From Parasitella parasitica (Eukaryota; Mucoromycota; Mucoromycetes; Mucorales; Mucoraceae), in the NCBI GenBank assembly GCA_025201805.1, contig MU619344.1:38785-102784 (forward strand): a stretch of 64,000 bases of DNA, written 5' to 3'. Position 1 is the first letter of the stretch, and the number at the start of each line of letters is the position of its first letter. The position numbers were made by a program, and so were the translations under genes. The notes below the pieces were generated by a model that searched no databases, was not told where the DNA came from, and worked only from the letters and a program-made list of their open reading frames with translations. Shown piece by piece: positions 59,511 to 64,000 of this stretch.

Positions 59511-60582
59511 TTAGCAGGTAAGCTGTTCAATACGTTTTTTTCTCATCAGAGCGTTGATTCCGTGTTGTGTTACGTTTGTATTTTGAGCAATATCCAAGTG
59601 TTTTACTTCCAGACAGCCGGTCGCAAGGGCTTCCAACGTTTTATCACTGATCTGTGTGTGGCAGAGCTTTAATGTCCTTAATCGAGTCGGTATGTCGAAC
59701 AATTCCTTCAATCCGTTGTCATTTATTTCAGGTCCTGACAATTCCAGGACATCCAATACAGGCAATTGGCCAATTAGTGCGGCAAAGCCTCGGCTGAGAT
59801 GCTTGCAACGACGCACAGAGAGAGAGACCAATTGCTGATGGCATTTCAAGAACTCGGCAAACTCATCATGTTCAAGTGCATCCATTTGGTCGATCTTCAA
59901 GTGGCAGATAGAGTTGGGTATGGTGCCAAAGGAAGCTGACTGCAAAGGTGTTGTTGTTAGCGACAGGCTTTCAAGATTGAGCATACCAGAGAAATTGCAG
60001 TCAAACATGAATGGGAAGCTCTGCATGCCACCCATTTCGAGAATCTGTACGTTGTGGCAGTATTTGCCCATGAGCTGGAGCGTATCCGCTTTAACGCTAG
60101 TTGCATGGCCCAGACGAACGCTTGTCAAATTGGGGCAATGTCTGATGAGTCTCTTCACTCGCACATCGACGCCGTATTTATTCACAGGCGCAAGGTCAAC
60201 ATGGCGAACGAACAAACCGTAAGGAAGAATAGGGGTTTTGAGCGAGATTGTATTCACAAATCCAATGAACTGAATGTAGCTTGTAAACTGGAATTGTCTA
60301 TACATATCGAGTGTTGGGTACTCATGTAGACACACCAAAGAATGCGACTTACCTGTACATTCTTTCACATATAAAGTTTGCCCAGGTTTTGCACACTCTC
60401 ATAGCAGTCAATGCGAATGGGTTGGAGGCATCATTGCCCAGTAGCATGGAACAGATGATTTCTTGGATTTCAGACGGTAACTGCTTACAGCTGCTTCTTC
60501 TTAAACGCTTGCTGGGTTTGGGCTTGGCCTTACGGGAGCTCTTTTTCAAAAGGGGCAGTTTAATTCGAGAAATAAGAAGCAT
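59511..60582 (-). CDS. F-box/leucine-rich-repeat protein
   Basis: The two exons 60353-60582 and 59511-60297 give 338 aa. A basic N-terminus (KKSSRKAKPKPSKRLRR) precedes an F-box-like segment (LPSEIQEIICSMLL...AMRVCKTWANFI). Six to eight leucine-rich repeats follow, such as CPNLTSVRLGHA, LESLSLTTTPL, LVSLSVRRCKHLSRGFA, LDVLELSGPEINDNGL, LRTLKLCHTQISDKTL and VKHLDIAQNTNVTQHGI. The cysteine-containing LRRs resemble Grr1/FBXL-type substrate receptors of SCF ubiquitin ligases. The substrate is unknown. Its stop lies 232 bp from that of GSH1 (convergent). Confidence 0.88.
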
Positions 60583-61407
60583 CTTGCAGTGAGATTATAA
60601 TTAGGTAAAGAAGAGGTCATTGAAATGAGTTGAAAATCAGTGTTCGTTTTATAAGGAATCACATGACAATGATATGTAAATGATGATGGCCATATATTGT
60701 CACACAGAAAATAAGGGGTTCTTCTTTAAACACATCGATTATAGAGCCATCCTCCGCTTAAACTATAAATTACTATATTATTATAGCGTAGAAAATAAAA
60801 TCGGTCGCCTAAATGTTTCCTCTTGGTGGAAAACCAAAGACAAAACAAAAAAACAGAAATGGAAAGCATGATAATGCAACCTCGATCCATATATATCTAC
60901 GCCAACAGTTTGCGTGATAGATGTTTCTTCAATATGTATACTATGGCAGGGTTTTTTGCTCAATACCAGAAAAGCCCCGCTATAATTCAAATGATTCCAC
61001 CCACAGTAATGCATGAATGCATGTAATAGAACTATTGATACAACAAAAGCGGATCTGAATATATTATCCGCTAAACAGGATTTCATGCTACAGGGTTTTA
61101 CTAAAAATAATTAAGCGATTGGAATTGTTTTGTGGACGGGTAAGAGAGGGGATAAAAAAATAGAAGAAAAGGCCATTTGGGAAAGTAAACGAAGATAGTG
61201 GTTTATCATTCCATGATTTCATCGATCATTAATTTTAAAAATTTACCATGTTATACCATGTCCAAATCGAGTGAAAATGCTGGAAAGCTCATATTTGATT
61301 TCAAAAAAAAATTTCAATTGTTTAATCCAAGACTAAATGTTTCAACTGGTGCTTTTATGCCAGTGTATTCAATTTTTTTCTTTTTTAAAAAGCTTTTATT
61401 TCATCAA
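60583..61407. other. Intergenic region
   Basis: This is the F-box/LRR promoter and the 3' flank of the PP2A gene. Open frames here are short and in low-complexity AT-rich DNA; none is supported. Confidence 0.45.
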
Positions 61408-63561
61408 CTAATAGGATGCCAGATCCCAATTTTGTTGTTGGTGTAGACTTGGCTGCTTGAGGTCATGTACATGTTGCATAACAGGGGTTGTAGGTGTACT
61501 ACTAGTACTACTATGTGATGAATCACTTTCATCTAATTCATCGTTACTATGACTCGGTGATTCAAGCTCAATTTCATCCTCATCCTCATCCTCATCCTCA
61601 CCATCGCTATCATCGCTGTCTACCGCGGCTGAGTGCTGCTGTTGTTGCTGTTGCTGTCGACACCAGTCAGAATCATCAGTATTATGCTCGCTTCTGTCTT
61701 GCTCATTTAACAACAATAAATCATATTCCTGCTCTGCATAATCACACCATGCACCAAGAGAAAATGGCTCTTCTGGCTGCTCCAAATGTAAAGGCAGTAC
61801 ATCCTGCTGTTCATCAAAGCAACCTTCGCTTATTAGAAACGCCTGGCGCAGCTCTAGTAGTCTCTGTCTCTCTAATTCGTACTGCTTCTTCTTTTCTCGT
61901 TCTAGCTGCTGAAATGCTCGAACTAGCCCTTGGTGTGTGTCGTGAATTTGAAACTTTTCAATGTTCAGAAATGTATCAAAAAACCTTTCAGCAATGATAC
62001 CATTTCGTTTCAAGTCGCTGAGACGGAATTTCCCCGGTATTTGTGGCCTTATCAAGTCGTTCCTATAATTTTTTTGAGATGCGTGAGTATCCCTCACTGC
62101 TTGATCCACCATTTTGTACTAACAATTGGCATATCAGGTCATCAAATCGTATTGCGTCCTCAGAATAACCATCTATTATATCGAAAAGCCTAAGATAATG
62201 TGTTATTGTCTGGTGTTGTAGATGCGGCATTTTCCTTTACTTTTTCTCTTGATCTTGCCAGTGTTCCTCTAAATCAAATGTTGTAATGATACCATCTCCG
62301 TCATCATCCATGCATCTAAACCTATAATCAAATAGTCAATGAGCTGCCCTTTTTCCCTTTTTGCTTTTTCTTCTTCATATTCACTTGCCAGTATTCTATA
62401 GCCACGGGTGTACTTTTATCAGTTTCAGACAGGACGAACCCTTGAAACAAAAAACAAAAAAAAACAAAACAAAAACAAAGGTCGTTAGAGCAACTTGTGA
62501 GAAGGAAACTGTCCGCTTTCATCCACTTACAGATGTAATCAAGATATGTTAGTATTCTTTCCTGATTATTCAGTCGAGATGTATTCTCTCGTGCAAATGC
62601 AGGAATACGCCCATGTTGCATAATTTGTCTCGTTAATTTCTCTGATAGCAAGCCATCGTTATAGTTGCCAAGGTCGTTTTCGGAAATAATTAAATCATGG
62701 TTTTGATCAAGCATCCAAAATTTGCAATAAAGTACATAAAAGTGTTTATATGAAAAGCAATCGCGAGTCTGTAAGAGTACCAGATGTTAATATATAATTC
62801 TGCTATGCAAGGTACGGTGTTACTTACATTGTTGAGATCGACATTAGGTCCAAGATTTTTTATCATGTGTGCAAAATTGCTTTTACGAAATTGAGATAGA
62901 TTCATCTTACCAGAAGCGCATTTTCCATCGTAGAATAGCCTACAAATGACTGTCTCAACTAACATCCAGGTATTTTTTAGCTGATGGATCCATTATTACA
63001 GCTTAAACTTTTCTATTTCTTACTGTATCGTTCTTGAAATATCGGATTATCTCCCAGAAACTTTAACCCTGGATGGTTTAATACAACATCTATTTACATA
63101 AATAGGTCAATAATATGTATAACCTCTATTTAATACAATATATCCGATACCTTCTAATACAGGCAGAAAATCTTCTGGTGAGATCCAGGTACTGCTTGAT
63201 TTCTTAAGAATGCTGAAAAACAGTGCGCTATCGTCCAATCGATTTCGTTTAATTTGCATGAATCCTCTAAATGGTAACACTATTAAAGCAAAACAACACA
63301 CAAATGATATGCAACATACTCTACAAATGCTGAAAAAGATACCAATTGATCTACATTTTCAATTGCTTCTAATCTTCGAAAAAATGCCATATTTAAATAT
63401 CGCGGCAATCCACATACTGTTGAAACTGGAATAAATTGCAGTTCTGTTAGATAAGGATCGTTGTTGTATATTTGTTTCACGGTCGTGATCGTTTCGACCA
63501 TGTCTTTATCTTGCTGGATGATGAAACAAGCTTTTTCTGGGTGAAATAATGGAATAGCCAT
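61408..63561 (-). CDS. PP2A regulatory subunit B'' (PPP2R3-like, EF-hand)
   Basis: This is a calcium-binding regulatory subunit that targets protein phosphatase 2A. The nine exons are 63320-63561, 63151-63266, 63024-63089, 62828-62958, 62531-62768, 62389-62440, 62241-62321, 62124-62189 and 61408-62062. They join in frame to 548 aa. The family blocks appear in order: SPEDFLPVLEDVV, NHPGLKFL, RKSNFAHMI, FSYKHFYVLYCKFWMLD, IEYWFRCMDDDGDGI (an EF-hand loop with Asp ligands, about residues 286-298), FDDLICQL, FRLSDLKRN and ERFFDTFLNIEKF. The C-terminus adds a Gln run and a Glu/Asp-Ser tail not found in animal forms. Intron 6 needs a GC donor (TACTG|GCAAGT), which alone restores IEYWFRCMD. Yeasts lack this subunit type. 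Confidence 0.9.
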
Positions 63562-64000
63562 ATTTCTTATAGTAAACAAGAAAGAAAGACACAACAAAAA
63601 CAAAACAAAAGTTATATACGTATATTGATGCAGTGTAATGCAAGTCCAATATGTCTGTTTTTGACATTCAAACATTCCTGCTGAAAGGTAGGGTATCACA
63701 GGACCTCCTTAAAATACAATGCTCCCTGCTATTTTTCTGTTGTTCAAATGGCTCATTACAGTTGACGAAACTAGGTTGGGCCAATGAAAATAAATTTTGG
63801 CCATTTCCAAATTGAGTTGGGACATCAACATGAAAATGGGACACATAAGAGAATAAGAGACACGAACACAACTGTGGAACTATACCGAACAGATTCAAAG
63901 AGTTTTTTTCTTGGTTCAATTTAAGGGCGCAGCCCTGAAAACAGCAACCCTTTATAGAACTTGTATCATATTCTAGTACTTTATGATCTAAGTGCCAAAG
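63562..64000. other. Upstream of PP2A gene, window end
   Basis: This contains the T-rich leader of the PP2A gene. A minus-strand open frame at 63668-63919 has no family signature; it may be transposon-derived or chance. Confidence 0.35.

Overview
This is a eukaryotic, almost certainly fungal, AT-rich window. The best fit is an early-diverging fungus of the Mucoromycota (Mucorales-like). Genes are compact and carry many short GT-AG introns of about 45-90 nt. Several proteins are typical of early-diverging fungi: a fungal-type kinesin-1, a multifunctional Ura2 protein with a dead dihydroorotase domain, a GPI-type chitin deacetylase, an Sfp1-type zinc-finger protein, Gemin7, HEI10 and PP2A B''. 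The species assignment is inference. I saw no rRNA, no convincing tRNA and no CRISPR. I reconstructed the gene models by hand from reading frame, splice signals and recalled family motifs; no database search was run.

Layout. 1-8.6 kb is a gene desert holding two nearly identical 457-bp solo LTRs in opposite orientation, each with a perfect 5-bp target duplication; the first sits inside an old degenerate duplication. 8.6-13.6 kb: kinesin-1 (+) convergent with an acidic protein of unknown function (-). 14.8-18.7 kb: an F-box protein (+), then DNA polymerase eta (-) and a three-exon metallothionein (-). 20.8-24.3 kb: an SH3 membrane protein (-) and an Sfp1-like regulator (-). 26 kb: Gemin7 (+). 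26.2-30 kb: desert with a decayed Tc1/mariner transposase. 30-31.4 kb: an unrecognised protein with internal repeats (+). 33-40 kb: URA2 (+). 40.4-43.2 kb: HEI10 (+) convergent with a zinc alcohol/polyol dehydrogenase (-) whose leader holds about 71 consecutive T. 43.2-47.2 kb: desert with an old solo LTR, a decayed sugar-transporter fragment and a 119-bp near-perfect palindrome. 47.2-50.6 kb: a gamma-tubulin complex protein (-). 51 kb: mitochondrial uL30 (-). 52-53.3 kb: chitin deacetylase (-). 53.7-55.1 kb: ceramide synthase (-) with a telomere-like repeat in an intron. 57-59.3 kb: glutamate-cysteine ligase GSH1 (+). 59.5-60.6 kb: F-box/LRR protein (-). 61.4-63.6 kb: PP2A B'' subunit (-).

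The genes do not form one pathway. They are a housekeeping neighbourhood covering transport and cytoskeleton (kinesin-1, GCP), DNA damage tolerance (Pol eta), meiosis (HEI10), snRNP assembly (Gemin7), pyrimidine synthesis (URA2), thiol and metal handling (GSH1, metallothionein), cell wall (chitin deacetylase) and sphingolipids (ceramide synthase), separated by transposon-derived deserts. Three of the 60 introns modelled in the main genes need a GC-AG donor, and three exons are only 21-22 nt. The least explained items are the long palindrome, the duplicated helical module in the 461-aa unknown protein, and the repeat protein at 30 kb.
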